A stretch of DNA of 64,000 nucleotides from Hymenobacter sp. BT559. Lineage in GTDB: Bacteria > Bacteroidota > Bacteroidia > Cytophagales > Hymenobacteraceae. Each line of letters begins with the position of its first letter. The stretch's first letter is position 1. The notes under the pieces were generated by a model. The model searched no databases and was not told the origin of the DNA. It saw only the letters and a list, made by a program, of their open reading frames with translations. Location of the stretch: positions 124,001-188,000 of the forward strand of contig NZ_JAGETY010000004.1 in assembly GCF_017571525.1 (NCBI RefSeq). The letters run 5' to 3'. Made by a program: the position numbers and the translations under genes. This document shows, piece by piece, positions 41,250-50,056 of this stretch.

Positions 41250-42446
41250 CTACCACGAAAAGGCCGGCTTGGTTTTCTGCTTGTCGGTACCGGCAGGGCC
41301 TTTGGTTTTCACCTTCACCTTGGGCGCGGCGGCCGGGGCTGGCGCGGGGCTAGCCGCCGGGGTGGGCGCAGCTACGGGCTCGGGCGGGGGCGGCGGGGCA
41401 GCTTCGCCATCGGCGGCTTTTATCTCATCGGGAGCGGCGGCTTTCTGCTCTTTTTGCTGGGCTAGCAGCAGGTTATCCTGCGCTAGTGTATTGGCTTTCC
41501 AGGCCTTGAGCTGCGTGGTGAGCCGCTCCTTTTCTTCCTTGCCCAGCTTGGGCGAGGCCATCAGCGTGTTAAGGTCGGGGCGGCCAGCTTCCTGCCAGGC
41601 CGTCAGCCACATCGACGCCACCATCGGCGAGGCTCCCTTGAGGCGGAAGGCTACCATGCCGCCTACTTCCTTTTCGTAGGCATCGGCAAAGGCATCGGAG
41701 TAGCGGCGCTGGGTGCGCCCAAACCGATGCGAGAAGGTGTATTTGGTTTGGGGCGTAAAGCGCTTGGCCGTCTTGGCTTCGAGGTCGTAGGTAGCCGTGA
41801 GGAAGCCATAGCTGGCCTGAATAACGCCCCACATGGCGGCTAGGGGGTCTTTTAGCAACTTACCCTCTTCCCCATCGAGCTTGTAGTCTTTCAGGAAGCG
41901 CTCGGGCAGCTGGCTTTCCCAGAGCGCGTGCAGGCCGGTCTGGCCCGAGAGCTGGCCATCGTAGTTGACGGTGGTGTGCAGGGGCACAAACGCATCGGCA
42001 GTGTAGTGGCTTAGCTCGGCCGAGTACTTGATGATGCCCGTAGTGTCGCGCTGCCGGAATGCTTCAACCAGGCGCGCCTTCGTGTCCATCACGGTCCAGG
42101 GCACGGTGCCGTACTTCTTGAGCGTGTCGGCCGAAAATTTCTCTACTGCTTCCTCGTAGTTGTGCGGCACCTTGGCGAAGGGGTTGTCCTCCGAGTAGTG
42201 GTCCATATCGATGAAGTGCTTGGGCCCCTCGGTGGGGTCCTGGCCGCGGCGCTCGTCGGGGGCAGTGCTCAGGCGCACCAGCGCGGCCATGTGCCGGAAA
42301 TAGAAGGCCTGCATGGCGGCTGGCAGCTCATACACTGCCACTTGCGTGATGGTGCGGTGCCCCACAAAGCCCCAGGCGTGGGCGGCCGGGGCGGCCGGGC
42401 CTAGCAAGGTGGCAGCCAGCCCCAGGCTCATAAGTAGTTTTTTCAT
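41250..42446 (-). CDS. S1/P1-nuclease-like protein with Ala/Pro-rich tail
   Basis: I start at the ATG at 42446: MKKLLMSLGLAATLLGPAAP, then a signal peptide ending HAW. The mature N-terminal Trp followed by GFVGHRTIT, plus HFIDMDHYSE, LSHYTADAFVPLHTTVNY and TGLHALWES, matches the zinc-site pattern of S1/P1 nucleases and zinc-dependent phospholipase C. The last 60 residues are low complexity (PPPPPEPVAAPTPAASPAPA) and then basic. The 398-residue protein is probably periplasmic. Substrate (single-strand nucleic acid or phospholipid) cannot be read from the motifs. Confidence 0.8.
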   Translation of the reverse strand: MKKLLMSLGLAATLLGPAAPAAHAWGFVGHRTITQVAVYELPAAMQAFYFRHMAALVRLSTAPDERRGQDPTEGPKHFIDMDHYSEDNPFAKVPHNYEEAVEKFSADTLKKYGTVPWTVMDTKARLVEAFRQRDTTGIIKYSAELSHYTADAFVPLHTTVNYDGQLSGQTGLHALWESQLPERFLKDYKLDGEEGKLLKDPLAAMWGVIQASYGFLTATYDLEAKTAKRFTPQTKYTFSHRFGRTQRRYSDAFADAYEKEVGGMVAFRLKGASPMVASMWLTAWQEAGRPDLNTLMASPKLGKEEKERLTTQLKAWKANTLAQDNLLLAQQKEQKAAAPDEIKAADGEAAPPPPPEPVAAPTPAASPAPAPAAAPKVKVKTKGPAGTDKQKTKPAFSW

Positions 42447-42668
42447 TTCAATAAAGGGAAGTAGCACATTGCTAAGCCGGATACCCAACGGCCCCGAAGT
42501 TCGGGCCGGGCCGGCACATTTCCAGCACGGGGAAGGTGCAAATGGCCCCCTAGCCTACTTAGCAAAAATTCATCTTCTAAAATGCCTGAATTTTACACAC
42601 GCTTTTTTCAACCGGTCCAGCTTATCCCTGCGTAGAAGGGACACATTCCCACCTTACCATTTTCACTC

Positions 42669-42896
42669 ATGGCTACTACCACCAAAAAAGGCAATACCGG
42701 CGACCACCACCGCACTGCCGCCGCCCACCACACCGCTGCCGCCAAGCACCACACCGAAGCTGCCAAGCATGCTGATAGCGGCCACCACGAAAAAGCTGCC
42801 CACCACGCCCACACCGCCAGCGGCCACGCCTCCAGCGCCACCGCTAGCTCGCGCCGCGCGGCTAAAAATCACGCTGCCGACCACAGCGACAAATAG
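42669..42896 (+). CDS. Small His/Ala-rich protein
   Basis: A 75-residue protein (MATTTKKGNTGDHHRTAAAH..., ending HAADHSDK). Ala and His dominate, in repeated AAxHH and HHxxAAKH units that would form an amphipathic helix with a histidine face. The regular spacing suggests metal or DNA binding, or acid-stress buffering, but no function is established. Similar small His-rich proteins seem common in Bacteroidota (from memory, not checked). The clean ATG and a terminator at 42949 support the call. Confidence 0.75.
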   Translation: MATTTKKGNTGDHHRTAAAHHTAAAKHHTEAAKHADSGHHEKAAHHAHTASGHASSATASSRRAAKNHAADHSDK

Positions 42897-42948
42897 TTTT
42901 TGCGTATCTTAGATGCGAAGCCGCAAGGCTTCTGGCTGTAGCGACTGC

Positions 42949-42983
42949 AAAAGCCCGGTTTCCGCAAGGAGGCCGGGCTTTTT
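42949..42983 (+). terminator. Terminator of the His-rich gene
   Basis: AAAAGCCCGG pairs with CCGGGCTTTT and runs into T5. A small stem GAAGCC-GCAA-GGCTTC with a GNRA-like loop lies just before it (42917-42932). Confidence 0.9.
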
Positions 42984-43005
42984 CGGGGGCTAGCGGCTCC
43001 TTTTG

Positions 43006-43400
43006 CTAAGCCGTAAGCCAGCAGGTGGCCTCACCTTCCTCCGTAAACAAGCGCAGGTAATAAGCACAGTCGGGGCCCTGAAGTAGCGTACCGTCGGCGC
43101 ACTTACCGTTTCGGTGCGCAGGGTAGTTGCCCGCGTCGGCGATACCAGAAAAGCCAGCCGCAGCCGCTCGGCCAGTGCGGCCATTACCCGGGGCGGCCAC
43201 TCGGATACTACCCACTGCGCTGCCTTGACCGGCGGAGCAGGCCGACGCTGAATATCGAGCAGCCAGCGCCAGGTATGGTGGGCTTGGCCAGTAGCGAGCA
43301 GGTCGCTGTATTCTTCCTAAAAGTTTGGCAGTTCCTCATCGGTGAGCCAGCGCATAATGAGCATATCAAGGTCGGGGCGGCAGAAACCTGCGAGGCGGTG
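43006..43400 (-). pseudogene. Decayed STAS/SpoIIAA-like gene with internal stop and frameshift
   Basis: The minus strand reads RPDLDMLIMRWLTDEELPNF, then a TAG (43319-43317), then EEYSDLLATGQAHHTWRWLL in the same frame, continuing QRRPAPPVKAAQWVVSEW and RLRLAFLVSPTRATTLRTE. The end of the protein, YYLRLFTEEGEATCWLTA, is in another frame near 43060. Joined, these pieces read as one protein of about 130 residues of a STAS-like family seen in this group of bacteria. At least one stop and one frameshift block it. The upstream part is degraded. Alternative: a sequencing error, but two lesions make decay more likely. Confidence 0.6.
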
Positions 43401-43658
43401 GCACCAGCCATAGAGGCAAAAACAATTATGGTCCGGCCGCTTATCACCAACCGGCCCCAAGTATTTTCGGCCGCATTGCGGGGGCTAGCTATCTGTCTTA
43501 CAAATAGCTTAATTGCTGCTTTTTATGCCCACGCTGTTTTGTGAGCTGCTGCCTTGCTGCCTTACCAGCCAAACGCCTATGGCACAAGTGCCGCCAAGCG
43601 TTAAAGACACCATAGCTACCCGCTACCAACCACCGGCGCACAATCTGGAAGGCTAGCA
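43401..43658. other. Spacer between pseudogene and M13 terminator
   Basis: No convincing gene. A 25-codon frame at 43579-43656 has no family or regulatory signal. The region probably holds remains of the pseudogene's upstream part. Confidence 0.4.
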
Positions 43659-43692
43659 CAAAAAAAGCCTGACCAATACGGCCAGGCTTTTC
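43659..43692 (-). terminator. Terminator of the first M13 peptidase gene
   Basis: On the minus strand AAAAGCCTGGCC pairs with TGGTCAGGCTTTT (one mismatch) and runs into a T-tract. It lies 26 bases after the stop at 43718. Confidence 0.85.
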
Positions 43693-43717
43693 GTCGTTTA
43701 GTACTGTTGCAAAAGGC

Positions 43718-45763
43718 TTACCAAATGCGCGAGCGGTCTTGGGTAGCGCGCACCATCTTGTTGCCGTCTTTGCAGCCGAAGGCCTCGTAGAACTCGGGCA
43801 TGTTCATCAAGGGGCCGTTGGTGCGATACTGGCCGGGCGAGTGCGGGTCGGTCTGGATTTGCTGGCGCAGAGCCTCGGGACGCTGGTTGCCGCGCCAGAT
43901 TTGGGCAAAGCCCAGGAAGAAGCGCTGGTTGGGCGTGAAGCCGTCGATTTTCTGGCCGCCCTTGGCCTCGGCCGTTTTCTGGAACGCCTGGTAGGCGATG
44001 GTGAGGCCACCGATATCGGCCAGGTTTTCGCCCATCGTCAGCTTGCCGTTTACGTGCACCGAGTCGAGGGGCGAGAAGGCGTCGTACTGCTTGCCCACCA
44101 TGTCGGCCTTGGCCGTAAACTTCTCGTTGTCCTCCTTGGTCCACCAGTCTCGCAGGTTGCCCTTGGCATCCGAGCGGCGGCCCTGGTCGTCGAAGCCGTG
44201 GGTCATCTCGTGGCCGATTACCGCGCCAATACCACCGTAGTTCACCGCGTCATCGGCTTTGGGGTCATAGAACGGCGGCTGCAAGATACCAGCCGGGAAC
44301 ACAATCTCGTTCATGCTCGAGTTGTAGTAGGCGTTCACCGTGGGCGGCGTCATGCCCCACTCGCCCCGGTCTATCGGCTTGCCGAATTTCTTGAGGTTGT
44401 CCTCGGTGCGCCACTCGGCGGTAGCAAACAGGTTTTGCAGCGCGCTCTCGCGGGTGATTTTCAGCTTCGAATAGTCTTTCCACTTGTCGGGGTAACCGAT
44501 TTTCACCGCAAAGGCATTCAGCTTCTCAATGGCTTCCTTCTTGGTGGCCGGGCTCATCCAGTCGGTGGCCATAATGCGCTCGGCGTAGGCGCGGCGCAGG
44601 TTTTCGACCATTTCCTTAGCCTTAGCCTTAGCAGCGGGCGAGAAAGCCTGGTCCACATAGAGCTGGCCGAAAGCCTCCCCTAGCGCGCCGTCGGTGGCAC
44701 GCAGGGCGCGCTTCCAGCGCGGCTGCTGCTGCTTGGCACCGGTCAGCACCTGCTGAAAGCGGAAGCTGGCGTCGCCGTAAGCTTTGGGCAGGGCCGAGGT
44801 CACGCCCTCCACCAGGTGCCAGCGGAAGTACTGCTGCTGGTCGGCAATAGGAGTATTGGCCATCAGCGTGTTAGCCGCCGCCAAGTATTCGGGCTGGCCA
44901 ATGATAAGGTCCTGGGCGCTGCCCAGGCCGCTTTCCTTCAGCACCAGCGGCAAGTCCAGGTTGGGGTAGTCCTTAACTGCCTGCGCCACCGACACCTTGT
45001 TGTAGTTCTTAATTCGGTCGCGCAGGTCCACGCGGCCGCGGCTAGCCTGGGCCATCTTGGTTTCGAGGGCCAGCACGGCGTCGGCGTTGGTAGCGGCCAA
45101 GCTGGGCGCATCACCCAGCAGTTGAAACACGCTCGTCATGTAGGCCTTGTAGGCAGCCCGGATGGCTTTCGAGCGGCCATCGTCCTTCAGGTAGTAGTCG
45201 CGGTCGCCGAGGCCTAGCCCGCCCTGCCCCATGCGCACGGCATACTGGGTGCTGTTCTTGCTATCCTGGCTCACGCCGAAGCTGTACCAGCCGGTGCCGT
45301 ACGACTTGGGGTCGGCCATGTACTTCTGAATGTCGCCCAGGTTTTTGAGGCCGGCAATCTGGTTCAGGCGCGGCTGCAGATACTTCAGGCCCGCAGCTTC
45401 GATGGCGGCCGAATCCATGGCCGCAGCGTAGAAGTCGCCCACCTTTTGCTCGTTCGAGCCGGGCTTGGTGGTGCGCGCGTTGGCAGCCGCCTTCACCAAG
45501 ATATTTTTTTCTACTGCGATGTTGCGGTCGGCCAGCTCATTAAAGGCGCCCCAGCGGGTTTCGGAGGCCGGCACTGGGTTGCTTTTAAGCCAGTTGCCGT
45601 TGGCGTAGTGGTAGAAATCGTCGCAGGGATTTACCGAATGGTCGATGTTGGCGAGGTTGATGCCAACGCCTTTCTGGCCAGGGGGGCCAAATGCGGTAGC
45701 GGCGGCCAAGGTGCCGAGGCCCAGGGTAGCCAGCGCCAGCCGCGAAAAAATAGTTGAGGACAT
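43718..45763 (-). CDS. M13-family zinc metallopeptidase (copy 1)
   Basis: A neprilysin/PepO-like endopeptidase, started at the ATG at 45763 (the GTG at 45832 adds 23 codons of leader). 681 residues including a signal peptide (LALATLGLGTLAAATAFG). The zinc motif HEMTH at 518-522 lies in GAVIGHEMTHGFDDQ, and the family Asn in NAYYNSSMNEIVFPAG provides substrate contact. Members cut peptides of up to about 30 residues in the periplasm. The next gene upstream is a close paralogue (copy 2, 45969-48023), so this is a tandem duplication. Confidence 0.93.
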   Translation of the reverse strand: MSSTIFSRLALATLGLGTLAAATAFGPPGQKGVGINLANIDHSVNPCDDFYHYANGNWLKSNPVPASETRWGAFNELADRNIAVEKNILVKAAANARTTKPGSNEQKVGDFYAAAMDSAAIEAAGLKYLQPRLNQIAGLKNLGDIQKYMADPKSYGTGWYSFGVSQDSKNSTQYAVRMGQGGLGLGDRDYYLKDDGRSKAIRAAYKAYMTSVFQLLGDAPSLAATNADAVLALETKMAQASRGRVDLRDRIKNYNKVSVAQAVKDYPNLDLPLVLKESGLGSAQDLIIGQPEYLAAANTLMANTPIADQQQYFRWHLVEGVTSALPKAYGDASFRFQQVLTGAKQQQPRWKRALRATDGALGEAFGQLYVDQAFSPAAKAKAKEMVENLRRAYAERIMATDWMSPATKKEAIEKLNAFAVKIGYPDKWKDYSKLKITRESALQNLFATAEWRTEDNLKKFGKPIDRGEWGMTPPTVNAYYNSSMNEIVFPAGILQPPFYDPKADDAVNYGGIGAVIGHEMTHGFDDQGRRSDAKGNLRDWWTKEDNEKFTAKADMVGKQYDAFSPLDSVHVNGKLTMGENLADIGGLTIAYQAFQKTAEAKGGQKIDGFTPNQRFFLGFAQIWRGNQRPEALRQQIQTDPHSPGQYRTNGPLMNMPEFYEAFGCKDGNKMVRATQDRSRIW

Positions 45764-45883
45764 AGAGAGGATTGGGTAGGAGAAAAAAGGGAAAGACGAA
45801 CTTAGCCATAATAGATGTAACTGCCGCTTCACAGTTGCATCACGCTGCGCTAATGGCTAGCGTAGCAAGAAAATTTTTGCACA

Positions 45884-45916
45884 AAAAACCCCGCTTCAGC
45901 CTGAAGCGGGGTTTTT
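45884..45916 (-). terminator. Terminator of the second M13 peptidase gene
   Basis: AAAAACCCCGCTTCA pairs perfectly with TGAAGCGGGGTTTTT across a 3-base loop, with T-rich ends on both strands. It separates the two M13 genes, so copy 1 needs its own promoter in 45764-45883. Confidence 0.9.
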
Positions 45917-45968
45917 GGCAGTTTATCACTTGTCCTTGCGGGTGCCAGGACTATTTGCGTGGGCTAGC

Positions 45969-48023
45969 CTACCAGATGCGGGCCTGCTCGGCGGTGGGCC
46001 GCTCCATCTTGTCGGTGGGCTTGCAGCCGAAGGCCTGGTAGAACTCGGGCATGTTCATGAGCGGGCCGTTGGTGCGGAACTGGCCGGGCGAGTGCGGGTC
46101 GGTGAGCACTTGCTGGCGGGCCGCCTCGGGGCGGATGTTGGTGCGCCAGATTTGACCCCAGGCCAGGAAGAAGCGCTGGTTGGGCGTGAAGCCGTCAATC
46201 TGCTTGCCTTCTTTGGCCTCCTGCGTCTTCTGGAAGGCCTGGTAAGCGATGGTGAGGCCGCCGAGGTCGGCCAGGTTTTCGCCCATCGTCAGCTTGCCGT
46301 TCACATACACCGAGTCGAGGGGCGAGAACTTATCGTACTGCTTGCCTACCATCGCGGCTTTGGCGTTGAATTTGTCACCGTCCTCTTTGGTCCACCAGTC
46401 GCGCAGGTTGCCCTTGGCGTCGTACTGCCGGCCCTGGTCGTCGAAGCCGTGGGTCATTTCGTGGCCGATTACGGCCCCGATGCCGCCGTAGTTCACCGCG
46501 TCATCGGCTTTGGGGTCATAGAAGGGCGGCTGCAGGATACCAGCCGGGAACACAATCTCGTTCATCGGCGGGTTGTAGTAGGCGTTCACCGTGGGCGGCG
46601 TCATGCCCCACTCGGTGCGGTCAATCGGCTTGCCAAACTTGCTCAGGTTGTCTTGGTTGGCCCAGGTGCGGGCGGCCAGCACATCCTGCAAGTAGCTCTG
46701 GCGGTTAATGCTCAGCTTGGAATAGTCTTTCCACTTGTCGGGGTAGCCGATTTTCACCGCGAAAGCATTCAGCTTCTCAATGGCCTGCTTCTTGGTGGCC
46801 GCGCTCATCCAGTCGGTGGCCATGATGCGCTCGGCGTAGGCTTTGCGCAGGTTCTCAATCATTTCCTTGGCGCGGGCCTTGGCAGCGGGCGAGAAGGCCT
46901 TATCTACGTACAATTGGCCGAAAGCCTCCCCTAGCGCGCCGTCGGTGGCGCGCAGCATGCGCTTCCAGCGGGGCTGCTGCTGCTTGGCGCCGCTCAACAC
47001 CTGCGAGAAACGGAAGGCATCATCGCCAAACGCCTTGGGCAGGGCGCTCGTCACGCTGTTTACCAGGTGAAAGCGCAGGTACTGCTGCTGGTCGGCAATG
47101 GGCTCGGCGGCCAGCATCGTGCTCACTTCCTTCAGGAAAGCGGGCTGGCCCACAATCACTTCCTTCGCCGCGCCGAGGCCGATTTCCTTCAGCATCAGCG
47201 GCAGGTTCAGGTTCGGAAACTCCTTGCTGGCCTGGGCCACGGTCATCTTGTTGTAGTTGGCCTGCGGGTCGCGCAGGTCTACGGGGCTCTTGCTAGCCTT
47301 GGCCAAGCGCGTTTCGATGCGCATCACCGTGGCGGCGTGGGCAGTGGCCTGCGCCTCCGTGTCGCCGAGGCGCTTGAAGGTGCTGACCAGGTAGGTATTG
47401 TAGGCAGCGCGGATGCTTTTCGAGCGCGCGTCGTCCTTCAGGTAATAGTCGCGGTTGGGCAGCGTAAGGCCCCCCTGGCCGAACTGCACCGCGTACTGGG
47501 TGCTGATTTTCTCGTCCTGGCCCACGTACGAGCCAAACCACACGTTGCCGGCCTGCGCCTTGGGGTCGGCCAGAAATTTCTGCATCTCGGGCAGCGTCTT
47601 GATGGCCGAGATGCGGTCGAGGTAGGGCTTGAGGTAAGTCAGACCCGCCTTTTCGATGGCCACGGTGTCCATGGCGGCGGCGTAGAAATCACCTACTTTC
47701 TGCGCATTCGAGCCCTTGGGCGCGGTGGCCGACTTGCGGGCCAGGTCTTCCAGAATAGCCTTTTGGGTGGCGTTGTTGTGGTCGGCCAGCTCGTTAAAGC
47801 TACCCCAACGGCTTTCGGCAGCCGGCACGGGGTTGTTCTTCAACCAGTTGCCCGAGGCGTAGCGGTAGAAGTCGTCACAGGGGCTCACCGTCTTGTCGAT
47901 GTTGGCGGGGTTGATGCCCACGCCCTGCTGGGTGGTTTGTGCCAATGCCGGGCTAGCGGTGGCCAGGCCCAACGCGGCCACGGCCAAGGCCGCGCCCCGC
48001 TGGTAACGGGAAGTTTTAGACAT
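45969..48023 (-). CDS. M13-family zinc metallopeptidase (copy 2)
   Basis: A 684-residue paralogue of the adjacent M13 gene: same signal-peptide-plus-GVGINPANIDKTVSPCDDFY start, same NAYYNPPMNEIVFPAG, HEMTH at 521-525, and the same C-terminus (EQARIW against DRSRIW). Most of the length aligns without gaps. The role is expected to be the same: periplasmic peptide cleavage. Differences lie in the N-terminal third, so the copies may differ in substrate range. Confidence 0.93.
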   Translation of the reverse strand: MSKTSRYQRGAALAVAALGLATASPALAQTTQQGVGINPANIDKTVSPCDDFYRYASGNWLKNNPVPAAESRWGSFNELADHNNATQKAILEDLARKSATAPKGSNAQKVGDFYAAAMDTVAIEKAGLTYLKPYLDRISAIKTLPEMQKFLADPKAQAGNVWFGSYVGQDEKISTQYAVQFGQGGLTLPNRDYYLKDDARSKSIRAAYNTYLVSTFKRLGDTEAQATAHAATVMRIETRLAKASKSPVDLRDPQANYNKMTVAQASKEFPNLNLPLMLKEIGLGAAKEVIVGQPAFLKEVSTMLAAEPIADQQQYLRFHLVNSVTSALPKAFGDDAFRFSQVLSGAKQQQPRWKRMLRATDGALGEAFGQLYVDKAFSPAAKARAKEMIENLRKAYAERIMATDWMSAATKKQAIEKLNAFAVKIGYPDKWKDYSKLSINRQSYLQDVLAARTWANQDNLSKFGKPIDRTEWGMTPPTVNAYYNPPMNEIVFPAGILQPPFYDPKADDAVNYGGIGAVIGHEMTHGFDDQGRQYDAKGNLRDWWTKEDGDKFNAKAAMVGKQYDKFSPLDSVYVNGKLTMGENLADLGGLTIAYQAFQKTQEAKEGKQIDGFTPNQRFFLAWGQIWRTNIRPEAARQQVLTDPHSPGQFRTNGPLMNMPEFYQAFGCKPTDKMERPTAEQARIW

Positions 48024-48184
48024 GAAAAATGAAAAGTGGATGGGGTTGGCAGTTCAGGGTTAAGGTGCGCAAGTTAAGCGCCGGTTCCCAACGTGGCACC
48101 ACTAGTAGCACTATCGCGGGCCAGGAAAGTACTTTTACAGTTCGCTTACTAGTCAGCCGGCTTATCCTGGCTGTTTTCGACCCT

Positions 48185-49561
48185 ATGCCCCTTTACAACC
48201 GCCGTGCCGCTAGCCCCCCGGCCGAGCCCGCCGCCCCGCTTAGCCTGGGCGCGCTGCTGGCGCAGGTGCGCGCCGCGCTGCACCACCGCTTCCCAGACAG
48301 CTACTGGGTGGTAGCCGAGGTGGCCGAAATGACCCGCCCGCGCCACGTGGGCGGCCATTGCTACCTCACCCTCACCGAGCCCGCCACCGGCGCCGAGGCG
48401 TTGGGTTTCACGGCGCAGGCGCGGGCCACGCTCTGGGGCAGCCGCTACGCCCAGCTAGCCCCCGCTTTTGCCGAGGCCACCGGCCAGGAGCTGCGCCCCG
48501 GCCTGCGCCTGCTGCTGCGCGTGAAAGTAACGTTTCACGAGCAGTATGGCTTTTCGCTCGATGTACTGGCCCTCGACCCCAGCTATACCGTGGGCGAGCT
48601 GGCCCGCCAGCGGCTGGCCACCCTCCGGCGCTTGCAGGAAAAAGACCTGCTTGAGCGCCAGCAGGCGCTTGCGCTGCCACTAGGCCCCCAGCGACTGGCA
48701 GTTATCTCCTCCCCCACCGCCGCGGGCTTCCAAGACTTTGTGCGTCAGCTCGAAGAGGCGCCGTATGATTTTGCGCTTACGCTCTTTCCGGCCCTTATGC
48801 AGGGCGAAGACGCACCGGCCAGCATCCGGGAGGCGCTCGACCAGGTGCGGGCGCGCCGGGGCCAGTTTGAAGTTGTCATCCTTATCAGAGGTGGTGGCTC
48901 GAAAACCGACTTGCTTGCCTTTGATGAATATGGGCTGGCGGCGGCCGTGGCCTCGTTTCCGCTGCCCGTGCTCACCGGCATCGGCCACGAGCGCGACGAG
49001 GCGGTGGTAGACCTTGTAGCGTACCGCGCCCTCAAAACGCCCACCGCCGTGGCGGCTTTTCTGGTAGACCGGCTAGCCCGCCTCGAAAGCCTGCTGCTCG
49101 ACTTGGCCGAGCGCGTGGCCGACCGCAGCCGCCAGCACCTGGCCAGCCACCACCAGCACCTACAGCGCCTGGCCGACCACTCGCGCGAGGCGGCCCGCCA
49201 GCAGCTACAGCTAGCCCAGGCGACCCTCGCTCAGCGCGGCCGCCAGGCCGTTCAGGCGCCGCGCCAGCACCTGCGCCAGCTAGGCCAGCACCTCGAAAGC
49301 TACCGCTACACGCTGCCGCAGGCGGCGCGGCGCGCCCTCGGCCACGAGGCGCAAGGCCTGCGCCACCGCTCGCGCACGGTGCTGCGCCGCTTCGTGCGCC
49401 ACCACCAGCACAAGCGCGAGCAATTACTAAAATATCAATTTGTGGTGCAGCGAGGTTTTGACGTTAAAATTCAACATGCAGCATTGAGAATTGCTGCAAC
49501 AGAAACTGCGCTACTACGCCGCGAAAATCAACAACTACGCCAGCTGTTATACTTAATTTAG
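48185..49561 (+). CDS. xseA: Exodeoxyribonuclease VII large subunit
   Basis: A 458-residue protein from the ATG at 48185 (the frame upstream to 48029 is intergenic). The N-terminal OB domain (LGALLAQVRAALHHRFPDSY, then WVVAEVAEMTRPRHVGGHCY) is followed by the nuclease region with VISSPTAAGFQDFVRQLEEA, LIRGGGSKTDLLAFDEY and GHERDEAVVDL. Long coiled coils (HHQHLQRLADHSREAARQQL and onward) form the C-terminal half. It digests single-stranded DNA from both ends together with XseB, whose gene lies 47 bases downstream. Confidence 0.95.
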   Translation: MPLYNRRAASPPAEPAAPLSLGALLAQVRAALHHRFPDSYWVVAEVAEMTRPRHVGGHCYLTLTEPATGAEALGFTAQARATLWGSRYAQLAPAFAEATGQELRPGLRLLLRVKVTFHEQYGFSLDVLALDPSYTVGELARQRLATLRRLQEKDLLERQQALALPLGPQRLAVISSPTAAGFQDFVRQLEEAPYDFALTLFPALMQGEDAPASIREALDQVRARRGQFEVVILIRGGGSKTDLLAFDEYGLAAAVASFPLPVLTGIGHERDEAVVDLVAYRALKTPTAVAAFLVDRLARLESLLLDLAERVADRSRQHLASHHQHLQRLADHSREAARQQLQLAQATLAQRGRQAVQAPRQHLRQLGQHLESYRYTLPQAARRALGHEAQGLRHRSRTVLRRFVRHHQHKREQLLKYQFVVQRGFDVKIQHAALRIAATETALLRRENQQLRQLLYLI

Positions 49562-49608
49562 TAGTACCACTAACAGAGAATTTACTCGCAATCTTTAATT
49601 TAAAAAAC

Positions 49609-49917
49609 GTGACTTACAACGAAGCCATTCAGGAATTAGAAACTATTCTCCGAAGTCTCGAAACTGACCAAGTGGATGTGGATGACCTCACGGCCCGCGC
49701 CGAGCGCTCCGCCGAATTAATTCGGCTGTGCCGCCACAAATTGCGCCACGCCGAGGCCTCGCTCGACCGTGTATTTGACTCGCTTGATGAGGAAGAGGAA
49801 GAATTTGACGCAGAAGAGGATGAGGAAGTAAATGGGGAAGAAGACACGGACGAAGAAGAGCCTGACGAGTATCAATCAGGTGGGCCGGGCCGACCGATTC
49901 AACCACGCTTATTTTAA
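49609..49917 (+). CDS. xseB: Exodeoxyribonuclease VII small subunit
   Basis: The GTG at 49609 opens a 102-residue protein. Residues 1-60 are the XseB helical hairpin (YNEAIQELETILRSLETDQV, then DLTARAERSAELIRLCRHKL). The remaining 40 residues are strongly acidic (EEEEEFDAEEDEEVNGEEDT) and Pro/Gly-rich, an extension that many Bacteroidota XseB proteins share. XseB wraps the coiled coil of XseA; the acidic tail may modulate DNA access (inference). It is followed by a perfect terminator. Confidence 0.93.
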   Translation: MTYNEAIQELETILRSLETDQVDVDDLTARAERSAELIRLCRHKLRHAEASLDRVFDSLDEEEEEFDAEEDEEVNGEEDTDEEEPDEYQSGGPGRPIQPRLF

Positions 49918-49956
49918 TAAAAAGGGTCCGCTGCAATAATGCAGCGGACCCTTTTT
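49918..49956 (+). terminator. Terminator of xseB
   Basis: A stem AAAAGGGTCCGCTGCA / TGCAGCGGACCCTTTT with 4-base loop ATAA and a T-run lies directly after the xseB stop. Its A-rich left foot may also serve the H-NOX gene on the other strand, whose stop is at 50057. Confidence 0.95.
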
Positions 49957-50056
49957 ATTAATGCTATTAAGAAAATTGGCTGGTTGTCGGTGAATACGCC
50001 AGAAAAGCCTGTTTAATGTATTCATCCGACTTTCTAAAAAGCTCCATTAATTATTT

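Noticed and set aside
42990..43450. Three small minus-strand frames read as separate genes
   Set aside because: Their translations join into one STAS-like protein interrupted by a stop and a frameshift, so a single pseudogene explains them better.
43579..43656. 25-codon frame MAQVPPSVKDTIATRYQPPA...
   Set aside because: Too short, no family, no promoter box and no conserved context. It lies between a pseudogene and a terminator.
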